A DNA stretch of 60,410 nt from assembly GCA_905234015.1 (NCBI GenBank), contig CAJOFK010000003.1, forward strand, positions 1 through 60,410, read 5' to 3'. How positions within the stretch are numbered: position 1 is the first letter of the stretch; each line of letters opens with the position of its first letter. This DNA is from an uncultured Ruminococcus sp. (lineage in GTDB: Bacteria; Bacillota; Clostridia; Oscillospirales; Acutalibacteraceae). The position numbers and the translations under genes were made by a program. The notes below the pieces were generated by a model, which was not told the origin of the DNA, ran no database searches, and worked only from the letters and a program-made list of their open reading frames with translations. Positions 18,085-26,740 of this stretch are shown here, in pieces.

Positions 18085-18837
18085 TTAAAGATAATTAATT
18101 TTATCCGTGCAGTTTTTACTCCTGATAAACTCAACGTCCGGGAAGTTTTCGTTCAGCTTTTCTGTAAACGGAGTAATTACGATATCCTCGGTTTTAAAAT
18201 GTCCCGCGTCAATAATTGCGATACCGATGCGGTTTGCTTCAAGAATATCGTGGTGCTTAATCTCGCCCGTGAGGAGTACGTCCGCGCCGTTTTTCTCAGC
18301 GAGAGGAGCTAAATCGCCGCCGCTTCCGGAGCAAATCGCAACCTTTTTTACCGTTTTATCGGGAAGAGTATACCTGAGCCCCTTGCAGCCGAGAGCGTTT
18401 TTAACGTTTTCCGCGAATTCTTTACAGCTTATTTCGGTATCAAGCTCGCCTATGTAAAGGCATTCGCCCTCAACGAACGCGGCGTTTTTAACTCCTACAG
18501 CTTCGGCAAGGCAGGTGTTTACCCCGAATTCGGGACTTAAATCGAGATTGGTATGCAGGCACAGCGCGGCGATACCGTTATTTATAAGGCGGTAAACAAT
18601 GCTGTTTTCGTCAATGGATTTTAAGGGGCTGAATATAACGGGGTGGTGGCTGATTATTAGCCCCGCGCCGTTTTCAACCGCCTCGTCAATCACGCCCTCG
18701 GTAATATCGAGCGCAACCACCGCTTTTTTTACCTCGGTATTTTCGCTTCCGATAAGAAGCCCTACGTTGTCAAATTCCATCGCCGAGTCAAGCGGAGCGA
18801 AGGTTTCTATATAGTTTAAAATCTCTTTTATAATCAT
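18085..18837 (-). CDS. Nif3-like dinuclear metal centre protein
   Basis: A 250-residue member of the NIF3/YqfO family, whose members form hexameric toroids with two metals per subunit. Visible family residues: SHHPVIFSPLK near residue 64, LHTNLD near 95, and C-terminal DAGHFKTE near 209. The short form is present, without the PII-like insert of YqfO. Its start overlaps the trmK end by four bases, the usual Firmicutes pairing. The biochemical role is not established. Confidence 0.92.
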   Translation of the reverse strand: MIIKEILNYIETFAPLDSAMEFDNVGLLIGSENTEVKKAVVALDITEGVIDEAVENGAGLIISHHPVIFSPLKSIDENSIVYRLINNGIAALCLHTNLDLSPEFGVNTCLAEAVGVKNAAFVEGECLYIGELDTEISCKEFAENVKNALGCKGLRYTLPDKTVKKVAICSGSGGDLAPLAEKNGADVLLTGEIKHHDILEANRIGIAIIDAGHFKTEDIVITPFTEKLNENFPDVEFIRSKNCTDKINYL

Positions 18838-19490
18838 AGTATCATCTTCTTTAATTTTTTTACAAGCGGCTTAAGATTTGAGTCGCCTATACTTTTATTT
18901 TCAAGGTGTCTGATATGTGCGCCGAGAAAAAGCCTGTTTGTTTCATCCGTTAAATCAAGCTTTCCGATATAGGGAAAAACCTCGTCAACCGAAATTCTGT
19001 TTCCGCTGTAACGAACCCTCATCACGGTGTAGCATTTGCCCTTTGAAACGACGCATTTCTGCGCTTCAATCTCAAAGCCGTTTTCATAAAGAAGGCTTAT
19101 AAGCTCCTCGCTTTTAGTCATAGGCTGGAGAATTAAACTGAGGTTTTTATCCTTAGTAAGCGGACTGCTCAGTATAATTTCGCCTATAATCTCTCCGCCC
19201 ATACCGGCGATAACCGCGTCGGTTATTTTATCGTTCGACGAAATCGGTTCAAGCCCCGAGCCTAAACGGAAATCTATATTTTCCGCTCCGTATTTTTCGG
19301 CGGTGCGCTTTCCGCTTTCGAGGGGCTTTTCGTTTATGTCAGACGCTATGGCGTAAGAGATTATATTGTTTTTCATAAGCCATACCGGCAGATAAGCGTG
19401 GTCGGTTCCAACGTCAGCAAGCCTTGCGTTTTCCGACACAAGGCTTGCGCACATTTTTAATCTTTCATCAAGACTGAAAAGCCTGTCCAT
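18834..19490 (-). CDS. trmK: tRNA (adenine22-N1)-methyltransferase
   Basis: A 218-residue SAM-dependent enzyme that forms m1A22 in tRNA. The N-terminal Rossmann domain shows ADVGTDHAYLPVWL (motif I), ASDINEKPLESG and the family motif VIAGMGGEIIGEIL-type stretch at about 88-100. A helical C-terminal domain follows. One-base overlap with the DUF1858 gene and four-base overlap with the Nif3-like gene indicate tight coupling. Confidence 0.92.
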   Translation of the reverse strand: MDRLFSLDERLKMCASLVSENARLADVGTDHAYLPVWLMKNNIISYAIASDINEKPLESGKRTAEKYGAENIDFRLGSGLEPISSNDKITDAVIAGMGGEIIGEIILSSPLTKDKNLSLILQPMTKSEELISLLYENGFEIEAQKCVVSKGKCYTVMRVRYSGNRISVDEVFPYIGKLDLTDETNRLFLGAHIRHLENKSIGDSNLKPLVKKLKKMIL

Positions 19491-19687
19491 TATTCGCCGA
19501 CAGCTTCGTTGAGCTTAGCGATAAGCTCGTCGGGGTCAACTCCGTGAACCATGCAGGCGTCAGCTACGGACTCGCCCCTTGAAGCGGGACATCCAAGGCA
19601 GTGCATTCCGATAGAGAAAAAGATGGGAGCGGTCTGAGGATAAGCGTCCAGAACGTCGCCGATGATTGTATCTTTAGTAATAGCCAT
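19490..19687 (-). CDS. DUF1858 family small protein with redox-type cysteines
   Basis: A 65-residue protein. It matches the DUF1858 pattern: KDTIIGDVLDAYPQTAPIF, then GMHCLGCPASRGESVADAC. The CxxC is reminiscent of the hybrid-cluster-protein-associated redox disulfide domain. AGGTAATT-type spacing with GGAGGTAAT gives a good start. It is the first of three overlapping genes leading to trmK and the Nif3-like gene. Function unknown. Confidence 0.85.
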   Translation of the reverse strand: MAITKDTIIGDVLDAYPQTAPIFFSIGMHCLGCPASRGESVADACMVHGVDPDELIAKLNEAVGE

Positions 19688-19777
19688 AAAAATTACCTCC
19701 GTTTAAATTTTTTTCATTTTAACATACAATATTATTTTTTTCAACATTAATAATTCAGTCGGGAATTTAACGTTGTT

Positions 19778-22135
19778 TCAGCGTAATGTCACAATAGTAA
19801 CTCCGCTTTCGCCCTCGCCGAAGGTTCCGAGCCGGAAGCTCTTTACGAACTTAACCGTTTTTAAGTGCTTCTGAATTTCCGTTCTCAGCACTCCGGTACC
19901 CTTTCCGTGAATAATCGTTATCGTTTCGATATTTGAGAGCATTGCGTTGTCTATTGCCGAGTCAACCGCCATAATCGCCTCAATCGCGGTCATACCTCTT
20001 ACGTCAACCTCGGTCATAGGTCTTATGTTGACGTTTGAGGGAACGTTTCTGCGTCTGCCGTTAGTCGGGGAGGATTTTTTAGCCTCGCTCTTTTTAAGAC
20101 GCAGGTTTTTAAGCTTAACCCTCGTCTTTATTATTCCCGCCTGAACTAAAACCATATCGTCCTTATCGGGGAGCTCGAGCACGACGGCGTCCTTATCTAT
20201 ATCGTAAATAAGAACGTTGTCGCCGATTTTAAGCGGTCGGGGGAGGGTATAGCTATCGGTTGCCTTTTTGCTTTCAACGGGATTTGAGCTGTCCTCGATT
20301 TTATTGATTTCACGGCGCAGTCTCGCGCGGCTGTCTGAGGCGGCAGGCGATTTTTTAGCCTTTTCCATCTCGTCAAGCAGGGCGTAAGCCTGAGCCTTTG
20401 TGCGAGATACGATTCGTTCCGCCTCTGCCTTAGCCTGTTCCAGCTCGCGCTCCGCCTTCTGCTTCGCCTTAGCAAGCTCGTTTTCCGCTTTCTGCTTTTC
20501 GGTGTTAGCTTTCTGCGTTAAAAGGCGTGCGTTTTCAAGCTGTTTTTCAAGATTCTGGCGGCGGCTTTCGAGCTTTGTTACAACGTCCTCAAACTGACGG
20601 CTGTCGGTGTTTACGAGCTCCTGCGCGCGGATAACTACATTTTCGTCCATACCTAAGCGCCTGCTTATCGCGAAGGCGTTGCTCTTTCCGGGAACTCCGA
20701 TTAAAAGCCTGTAGGTAGGTCTTAACGTTTTTATATCGAACTCACAGCTTCCGTTTTCAATTCCCTCGGTTCTGAGAGCGAACTCCTTAAGCTCCGCGTA
20801 GTGGGTTGTGCTGGCGATTTTCGCGCCGCGTTCCCTGAGCTTTTCGAGAATTGAAATCGCAAGTGCAGCGCCCTCTACCGGGTCGGTGCCTGCTCCGAGC
20901 TCATCTATAAGCGCGAGCGAGGAACGGTTTGCGCTTTTAAGTATACCGATAATATTTGTCATATGAGCCGAGAAGGTCGAGAGACTCTGCTCGATGCTCT
21001 GTTCGTCGCCGATATCAACGAGAACCTTTCTGAATACCGAGAGCTCGCTGTTGTCGCCTGCGGGAATCATAAGTCCGCACATCGCCATTAACGTTAGCAG
21101 TCCTATCGTTTTAAGCGTTACGGTCTTACCGCCTGTGTTCGGACCGGTTATAACGAGGGTGTCAAAGTCCTTGCCGAGATTTACGTCAATCGCCACTACC
21201 TTATCCGCGGGGATAAGCGGATGGCGCGCTTTTTTTAGGTCGATAATTCCCTTGTCGTTGAGTACGGGGAGAGTTGCCTTCATCGAGTAGGCTAAGTCCG
21301 CCTTAGCGAAAATAAGGTTCAGCTCAACGAGGCACTTATAGCTTCCGGTGATAACGTCGGCGTATGAGCCGGCGGTTGCGGAGAGCTCAAAAAGAATACG
21401 CTCGATTTCGCTTTCCTCTTTTGAGAGAAGCACTTTGATATCATTGTTAGCCTGTACAACGCCCATCGGCTCGATAAACACCGTCTGACCGCTTGAACTC
21501 GTATCGTGCACCAGTCCGGGAACGCTGCCCCTGCACTCCGCCTTTACCGGAACGACGTATCTTCCGTCGCGCTGGGTGACGATTGCGTCGCGAAGATATT
21601 TCTGATATGTACTGCTGTGTACGATTTTTTCGAGCACCTGACGAGCCTTTGAGCTTGCCGCGCGGATTTTGCGGCGTATATCGGATAAAGCGGGGGAGGC
21701 GTTGTCGGCAATTTCTTCCTCGCTTATAATGCAGGAATGAATTTTATCCTCTAAAAATTTATTTGTAACAAGCCCCTGAAAGAGCATATCGAGGGTGGTT
21801 TGAACTCCGGCGCACTTGCTGTGCCATTGCTTAACGCCTCTTATAATGCGCAGCGTTTCGGCAATACGCAGAAGCTCCTTTGTTGAGAGCAGTCCGCCGG
21901 CTTCTCCGCGCCTGAGTTCGTTTGCGACGTTTTCCATATTTCCGAATGAGGGCGCTCCGAACTTGTTTATAAGCACATAAGCGTCGTCAGTCATTTGAAG
22001 ATTATGTACGGCTTTCTGAAGATTAAACTCGGGCTTAAGCTCAAGCGCAAGCTCCTTAGCCTCCGCGCAGGAAGCCTTATCGGCAAGCATATTAAGAATT
22101 TTATCGAGCTCAAGAGCCTTATAATGTCTGTCCAT
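19778..22135 (-). CDS. mutS2: Endonuclease MutS2
   Basis: A 785-residue protein of the MutS2/RqcU type, which suppresses recombination and splits collided ribosomes. It has core and clamp regions, then the ATPase with VITGPNTGGKTVTLKT (Walker A, about 335) and SLALIDELGAGTDP (Walker B). A long coiled coil follows at about 515-620. A C-terminal Smr nuclease domain shows EVDVRGMTAIEA and IIHGKGTGVLR (about 710-785). It starts directly after the recO stop. Confidence 0.95.
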   Translation of the reverse strand: MDRHYKALELDKILNMLADKASCAEAKELALELKPEFNLQKAVHNLQMTDDAYVLINKFGAPSFGNMENVANELRRGEAGGLLSTKELLRIAETLRIIRGVKQWHSKCAGVQTTLDMLFQGLVTNKFLEDKIHSCIISEEEIADNASPALSDIRRKIRAASSKARQVLEKIVHSSTYQKYLRDAIVTQRDGRYVVPVKAECRGSVPGLVHDTSSSGQTVFIEPMGVVQANNDIKVLLSKEESEIERILFELSATAGSYADVITGSYKCLVELNLIFAKADLAYSMKATLPVLNDKGIIDLKKARHPLIPADKVVAIDVNLGKDFDTLVITGPNTGGKTVTLKTIGLLTLMAMCGLMIPAGDNSELSVFRKVLVDIGDEQSIEQSLSTFSAHMTNIIGILKSANRSSLALIDELGAGTDPVEGAALAISILEKLRERGAKIASTTHYAELKEFALRTEGIENGSCEFDIKTLRPTYRLLIGVPGKSNAFAISRRLGMDENVVIRAQELVNTDSRQFEDVVTKLESRRQNLEKQLENARLLTQKANTEKQKAENELAKAKQKAERELEQAKAEAERIVSRTKAQAYALLDEMEKAKKSPAASDSRARLRREINKIEDSSNPVESKKATDSYTLPRPLKIGDNVLIYDIDKDAVVLELPDKDDMVLVQAGIIKTRVKLKNLRLKKSEAKKSSPTNGRRRNVPSNVNIRPMTEVDVRGMTAIEAIMAVDSAIDNAMLSNIETITIIHGKGTGVLRTEIQKHLKTVKFVKSFRLGTFGEGESGVTIVTLR

Positions 22136-22885
22136 TTACAGCAGTCCTTTTAAAAATCTGAGTGTTTTAAAATCACGTTCAAGCATTAATTTTATGTATT
22201 CCTCGCTGCAGAAGTTGAGCGTTTTAAGGTCGTTTTCCGGCAGCGAGAATGAAAACAGCTTTTCGTCCTCGCAATAACAGCAATGCCGCATTGCGGTAAG
22301 ACAGCTGCGGTTTAAGTTGATTTTATAATCGGTATTTTCCGTTTTTTCACAGCAGTCCTTACATATAAGCCTGCCGGTTTTAGGAAGAAAGCACATCACG
22401 TCTTTTTCGTATTCTCCGCATTCACAGCACATCATTATATCCGGCATATATCCCGAAAAGCACATAAGCCTCAACTCAACGCATGGCTTGACGAGAGTAT
22501 ACTCCCGCTTGTTTTCCGAAAGCAGATAAAGCGCGTTTAAAATCAGCCTGAGCTGACCGCCTGCTTCCTGCTCAACGGGGCAGAGCGCAGAGGCAAGCTC
22601 GCAGAAATACTGCGCGAGATACATATTCTCAATGCTGTTTCTGAGCCCCGAAAAAATCTTCTGAGCTCTCGCGTCGCCTATAAGGTAGGTTTCCTTCTGC
22701 TTATGAAAGGTAAAGCGCGAGTAGGTTAAAAGCGTAGTCGCGGCGGACTTAGGACTTTTTATATCCTTAGCTCCGTGAACGAAGGCTTTAATCACTCCGT
22801 GGCTTTCGGTGAGTGCGGTGACGAGCTTATCCTTCTCCCTTATATTCTGTTCTTTGATTATCAGTCCGTTGGTTATAAACTTCAT
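22136..22885 (-). CDS. recO: DNA repair protein RecO
   Basis: A 249-residue mediator that loads RecA on SSB-coated DNA. The N-terminal OB fold (TNGLIIKEQNIREKDKLVTALTESHG) is followed by a helical domain with a zinc site: MMCCECGEYE and LICKDCCE (about 152-175). CCGGAGAA precedes the ATG. The first 59 bases overlap the 3' end of yqzL in another frame. Confidence 0.93.
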   Translation of the reverse strand: MKFITNGLIIKEQNIREKDKLVTALTESHGVIKAFVHGAKDIKSPKSAATTLLTYSRFTFHKQKETYLIGDARAQKIFSGLRNSIENMYLAQYFCELASALCPVEQEAGGQLRLILNALYLLSENKREYTLVKPCVELRLMCFSGYMPDIMMCCECGEYEKDVMCFLPKTGRLICKDCCEKTENTDYKINLNRSCLTAMRHCCYCEDEKLFSFSLPENDLKTLNFCSEEYIKLMLERDFKTLRFLKGLL

Positions 22886-23000
22886 TCTTATTCTCCGGAA
22901 AGAGTTTTTCCGTTCTGTCGTTATGAATACTTTTATATATCAAATAGTCGTAAATTCTTCCGCTGTACCAGAAAGCGTTCCAAGCGTCAATATCGTTCAT
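22827..23000 (-). CDS. yqzL: YqzL-like small protein
   Basis: A 57-residue frame lying between era and recO. It starts at ATG 23000 behind GGGTGAT and ends inside recO. The sequence MNDIDAWNAFWYSGRIYDYL resembles YqzL, the short protein found between era and recO in Bacillus (W-x2-F-x3-G-x-I-x2-YL pattern). The position supports the call as much as the sequence. It is followed by a hydrophilic tail that reads through the recO start. Function unknown. Confidence 0.75.
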   Translation of the reverse strand: MNDIDAWNAFWYSGRIYDYLIYKSIHNDRTEKLFPENKNEVYNQRTDNQRTEYKGEG

Positions 23001-23066
23001 AATATCACCCTTGGATATTTTTTGCGTATAAGCGGAAGTTATAGTTGGAAAATTTTAAAAATCTGT

Positions 23067-23996
23067 TTATTGACGAAAATCGTTTTCATCAAATCCGAAG
23101 TTGCGCATAAGCTGAACGCTGTTGCGCCAGTCCTCTTTTACCTTAATCCAGGTCTGCAAAAAGACCTTGCAGCCGAAGAAGTTTTCCATATCCTGTCTTG
23201 AGTAGGTTGAAATTTTCTTGAGCATACTTCCGTTTTTTCCTATTAATATACGTTTATGAGTTTCGCGCTCGCAGTAAATTGTAGCGTCAACGTCGAGGAT
23301 ATCCCTGCCCTCGCGCATACGCATTTTTTCTATTACGACGGCTATTCCGTGGGGGATTTCCTTATCGCAAAGCCTTAAAATCTTTTCTCTTATCATTTCG
23401 CTCGCGAGCACTCGCTCGGGCTGGTCGGTGAGGGTATCGTCCTCAAAGAAGTGACCGCCCTCCATAGCCTGCGCCTTGAGCTCGTCCTTAAGCGCGTCGA
23501 GTCCGTTTCCGTCGGCGGCGCATACGGGTACAACCGCCTCAAAATCATAAAGCGAGCTGTAGGCTAAAATCTGCTTCATAAGGACGTCCTTTTCCTTAAG
23601 CATATCTATTTTATTTATGGCTAAAATTGCGGGCATTTCCATCGCCTTGAATTTTTCGATAAGATTTTTCTCGGCAGGGCCGGGCTCCTTATCCGCCTCA
23701 ACAACGAGCATACAGCAGTCAACTCCGCCGACGCTTTCGTTAACGGAGCGCACCATATATTTACCGAGGCTGTTTTTCGGCTTATGCATACCCGGGGTAT
23801 CAACGAATACGAGCTGAACGTCGCCCTCGGTAAGCACGCCGGTAATTCTCGTTCTCGTAGTCTGAGGCTTGCTTGATACTATCGCGACCTTCGCGCCGAG
23901 TAAGCGGTTTAAGAGAGAGCTCTTTCCGACGTTCGGCCGTCCTACGATTGCGATAAAAGCGGATTTATTATTTTCGTTAAATTTATTTACTCCCAT
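23067..23996 (-). CDS. era: GTPase Era
   Basis: A 309-residue essential GTPase that binds the 3' end of 16S rRNA during 30S maturation. G1 is GRPNVGKSS, G3 DTPGMHK, G4 NKID. A C-terminal KH domain contains ERETHKRILIGKNGSMLKKI (about 245-265). AAGGAGAAG precedes the ATG. It lies between dgkA and yqzL-recO, the usual order. Confidence 0.96.
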   Translation of the reverse strand: MGVNKFNENNKSAFIAIVGRPNVGKSSLLNRLLGAKVAIVSSKPQTTRTRITGVLTEGDVQLVFVDTPGMHKPKNSLGKYMVRSVNESVGGVDCCMLVVEADKEPGPAEKNLIEKFKAMEMPAILAINKIDMLKEKDVLMKQILAYSSLYDFEAVVPVCAADGNGLDALKDELKAQAMEGGHFFEDDTLTDQPERVLASEMIREKILRLCDKEIPHGIAVVIEKMRMREGRDILDVDATIYCERETHKRILIGKNGSMLKKISTYSRQDMENFFGCKVFLQTWIKVKEDWRNSVQLMRNFGFDENDFRQ

Positions 23997-24022
23997 TTTC
24001 TTCTCCTTAGATACTAATTACC

Positions 24023-24057
24023 AGTCACCAGCCACCAGCCACTAGCTACTAGCCGCT
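24023..24057. repeat. Five tandem heptamers upstream of era
   Basis: Successive units AGTCACC, AGCCACC, AGCCACT, AGCTACT and AGCCGCT, period 7, fill the gap between the dgkA terminator and the era ribosome binding site. Confidence 0.7.
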
Positions 24058-24061
24058 AAAA

Positions 24062-24088
24062 AAAGCCGGCGTTAAGCCGACTTTTTAC
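24062..24088 (-). terminator. Hairpin at the dgkA stop codon
   Basis: AGTCGGC and GCCGGCT around TTAAC on the minus strand, followed by seven Ts. The dgkA TAA is in the loop. It may attenuate transcription between dgkA and era. Confidence 0.7.
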
Positions 24089-24554
24089 TGAAAAAATTTT
24101 TTATTCCTGTCGGTCCCGCCCATATAAACACTACCGATATTATAATGGATACGATTAATAAAATCAACAGTATCGGGTTATTAAAAAAATACAGGAAGAG
24201 ACTTTTTATTTTATCAACGTCAAAGTAGAAGAAAAACGCTGTCGCGACTGCCGCGAAGGAGAGTACCAGCACCGCGGCGGCGCTGATATCTTTAATATGC
24301 TTTATTCTTAAATCATACTCGCCGGTTATAAGGTCGCAAATTCGCTCGAGAGCCGAGTTAATCAGCTCGGCGGATATTATAAGCGCGATAAGTATGAGCA
24401 AAACCGCCCATTTAACGGCGCTGAGCCGATAGTAAAAGCTGAGCGCGATAACATAAACCGCGGCGACAAGATGAAACCGCAGATGTCCCTCATCTTTTAA
24501 GGCGGTACCGATTCCGCAAAAAGCACAGCCGAAGCTCTTTAGCTGCGATTTCAA
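24072..24554 (-). CDS. dgkA: Diacylglycerol/undecaprenol kinase (DgkA family)
   Basis: A 160-residue membrane kinase. The family's catalytic signature ELINSALERICDLI (about 63-76) and the nearby acidic residue in EGHLRFH are present. Gram-positive members phosphorylate undecaprenol, feeding the lipid carrier for peptidoglycan. Three core helices match the family; an extra C-terminal transmembrane segment (about 125-150) makes it longer than the usual 120-130 residues. It overlaps ybeY by four bases. Confidence 0.9.
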   Translation of the reverse strand: MKSQLKSFGCAFCGIGTALKDEGHLRFHLVAAVYVIALSFYYRLSAVKWAVLLILIALIISAELINSALERICDLITGEYDLRIKHIKDISAAAVLVLSFAAVATAFFFYFDVDKIKSLFLYFFNNPILLILLIVSIIISVVFIWAGPTGIKNFFSKKSA

Positions 24555-25054
24555 CTCTCGACAATATAGCTTGAGGAAGCGGGAAGACCGAGCTGGTTCA
24601 TAACGAGCTCCTCTTTTTCTCTCATTCTAACCTTTTCCATCTTTTCGGTATGGTCGTAGCCGAGAAGATGAAGAACGCTGTGAGCTGTCAGGTACGCAAC
24701 CTCTCTCTGGAGCGAATGGTCGTAGGCCTTAGCCTGCTCAACGGCCTTTTCCATTGAGATGACAACGTCGCCGAGGATTTTAGCGCCTGTTTCGAGGTTG
24801 ATGTCATACTGACCGTTCTCGCCCATCGGGAAGGATAAAACGTCCGTAGCCGCGTCAATATTTCTGTACTGAGCGTTAAGGGTTCTGATTTCCTCGTTGT
24901 CGGTAAATCTTACGCTGATTTCGGCAGGACCTTCAAATTTTTCGAGCTCAAGCACAGCGTGACAGCAGCGCCTGATAAGCATTCTCAGACCTGTAGGGAT
25001 TTTTACTGCCTTTTGATTGTTGGTGATAATTACTCTGATTTTATTTTCTGTCAT
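24551..25054 (-). CDS. ybeY: Endoribonuclease YbeY (rRNA maturation)
   Basis: A 167-residue metal-dependent RNase involved in 16S rRNA 3' maturation and ribosome quality control. The H-x3-H-x5-H zinc motif is HSVLHLLGYDH (about 126-136). It overlaps phoH by 14 bases and dgkA by four, the conserved phoH-ybeY-dgkA-era order. Confidence 0.95.
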   Translation of the reverse strand: MTENKIRVIITNNQKAVKIPTGLRMLIRRCCHAVLELEKFEGPAEISVRFTDNEEIRTLNAQYRNIDAATDVLSFPMGENGQYDINLETGAKILGDVVISMEKAVEQAKAYDHSLQREVAYLTAHSVLHLLGYDHTEKMEKVRMREKEELVMNQLGLPASSSYIVES

Positions 25055-26069
25055 TTCGTTTCGCCTCGTTTCTCTCGTAAGCTTTAATAATATCCTGAAC
25101 TAACCTGTGTCTTACAACGTCCTTTTCGTTAAAGCTGCACTGAGCGATATCGTCGATACCGCGAAGTATTCTTAAGCAGTCTTTAAGTCCGCTTTTAGCG
25201 CCGTGAGGAAGGTCAATCTGAGTGATATCTCCCGTGATTACCATCTTGCTGTTGAAGCCCAGTCTTGTTAAAAACATCTTCATCTGTTCTTTAGTAGTAT
25301 TCTGAGCTTCGTCAAGGATAATAAAGCTGTCGTCAAGTGTTCTGCCTCTCATATATGCGAGCGGCGCGATTTCGATGTTACCTTTTTCAACGTACTTATG
25401 GTAGGTTTCAACCCCGAGCATATCAAAAAGCGCGTCGTAAAGAGGCCTAAGGTACGGGTCTACCTTACTCTGCAAATCTCCGGGAAGAAAGCCTAGCTTT
25501 TCGCCCGCCTCAACCGCGGGACGCGTCAGTATGATACGGTTAATCTGCTTGCTTCTGAAAGCGGTTACCGCCATAGCAACGGCGAGGTATGTTTTTCCCG
25601 TTCCCGCGGGACCTACGCCGAAGGTGATTGTGTTTTCGGAAATCGCCCTGCAATACTTTTTCTGACCGATTGTTTTAGGCTTTATCGGCTTACCCTTTGC
25701 GGTAATGCAGATACAGTCATCGGCGAGATTTCTGAAGCTGTCGGAGGTTCCGTCCTTAACCGTAGCGATACAGTAGCGTACGTTCTGCTCGCTTAAATTT
25801 TCGCCGCGGTTTATGAAGTGCATAAGCGCCTCGAGAACCTTGCCGGTTTTAAAAACGTTCTCGTCGTCGCCGCTGATTTTAAGCTCGTCTGAGCGAACCG
25901 TTATCTTAACGTTGAACTCTCTTTCGATGAGCTTAATATTCTCGTCAAAGCTGCCGAAAAGCGCGACCGCGTGCTCCGTTCTTCCGATACTGAAGGTGTT
26001 TTCCGTAACGCAATTCTCCTTTATATCATACTTGGTAACAATATTGGCAACATTATACCATAAATACAT
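25041..26069 (-). CDS. phoH: PhoH family ATPase
   Basis: An up to 342-residue P-loop protein of the PhoH/PhoH-like group, linked to RNA metabolism. Walker A is GPAGTGKTY (about 152-160); Walker B is FIILDEAQN. An N-terminal KH-like segment precedes it. The start is unclear: the only standard in-frame start codon, ATG 26069, lies upstream of an extended -10 (26052-26060) and has no ribosome binding site, whereas AAAGGAG at 26016-26022 is followed in frame only by GTT (26009) or ACG (26006). The reading frame from about residue 21 is certain. Confidence 0.9.
   Translation of the reverse strand: MYLWYNVANIVTKYDIKENCVTENTFSIGRTEHAVALFGSFDENIKLIEREFNVKITVRSDELKISGDDENVFKTGKVLEALMHFINRGENLSEQNVRYCIATVKDGTSDSFRNLADDCICITAKGKPIKPKTIGQKKYCRAISENTITFGVGPAGTGKTYLAVAMAVTAFRSKQINRIILTRPAVEAGEKLGFLPGDLQSKVDPYLRPLYDALFDMLGVETYHKYVEKGNIEIAPLAYMRGRTLDDSFIILDEAQNTTKEQMKMFLTRLGFNSKMVITGDITQIDLPHGAKSGLKDCLRILRGIDDIAQCSFNEKDVVRHRLVQDIIKAYERNEAKRNDRK
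26052..26060 (-). promoter_or_regulatory. Extended -10 promoter for the phoH operon
   Basis: TGGTATAAT on the minus strand. A -35 at the right distance (TTTATT) is poor. If used, transcription starts near 26045, inside the annotated phoH frame. Confidence 0.5.
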
Positions 26070-26307
26070 TTATAAATAAAGTCATATTTAATATTAATGT
26101 TATGATTTTAAAAACTTTGTAGGATATGTGCATAATTGTGTAAAATATTCTCTCTGTGGAGGTAAAAATATACATAATTATTGACATTGTTAAATGATAT
26201 TTGCTAAAAAAATTGTTTTAAGTATAAAAAAAGTGATATAAAGATATAAAAAGTCGTGATTTTAACACCAATACACCGCTTGTTTAGTATTATTGCGGTA
26301 AAAGGTA

Positions 26308-26336
26308 TTGACATTCAAAGGGGTTTATATTATAAT
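26308..26336 (+). promoter_or_regulatory. Consensus sigma-A promoter of the ylxM-ffh operon
   Basis: A perfect TTGACA (26308-26313), 17-base spacer and TATAAT (26331-26336). Upstream to 26070 the region is AT-rich without a gene; another TTGACA at 26181 lacks a good -10. Confidence 0.9.
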
Positions 26337-26391
26337 AGCAACTGCTGTAAAGAATTTTGCTTTACACATACCTATAAAGGGCGGAGTTAAA

Positions 26392-26730
26392 TTGGAAAAA
26401 AATATTGAGATTTCTCTGCTGTTTGATTTTTACGGTCAGCTTTTAAAGGAAGTCCAGCAACAGGCGGTTGAGCTTTATTATAACGACGACCTGTCGCTCT
26501 CGGAGATTTCCGATCAGCTCGGTATCACCCGTCAGGGTGTGCGCGATTCGATTAAAAGAGCCGAAAAAAGCCTGTACTCCTTTGAGGAAAAGCTCGGGCT
26601 TTTAAAACGGTTTCAGGAAACCGAAAAAGGGCTTTATAAAATCGAGGAGCTGTCGAAAAAGCTTTACGACCGATACGATAAAGAGTTAGTACGGCAGATT
26701 ATCGAAACTGCGGAATCTTTGCACGAATAG
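26392..26730 (+). CDS. ylxM: YlxM family SRP-associated DNA-binding protein
   Basis: A 112-residue sigma-70-region-4-like helix-turn-helix protein. The frame can be opened at 26308, but that ATG overlaps the promoter -35. The TTG at 26392 has GGAG five bases upstream and follows the transcription start, so it is the start used. The HTH shows QQAVELYYNDDLSLSEISDQLGITRQGV (in parts, about 20-48). YlxM homologues are encoded beside ffh and modulate SRP assembly. Confidence 0.9.
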   Translation: MEKNIEISLLFDFYGQLLKEVQQQAVELYYNDDLSLSEISDQLGITRQGVRDSIKRAEKSLYSFEEKLGLLKRFQETEKGLYKIEELSKKLYDRYDKELVRQIIETAESLHE

Positions 26731-26740
26731 AGGTGTGCTT

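Noticed and set aside
24023..24057. CRISPR-like repeats
   Set aside because: Units are seven bases with no spacers.
26308..26391. 28-residue N-terminal extension of YlxM
   Set aside because: The ATG lies on the -35 box of a consensus promoter; the TTG at 26392 has a ribosome binding site.
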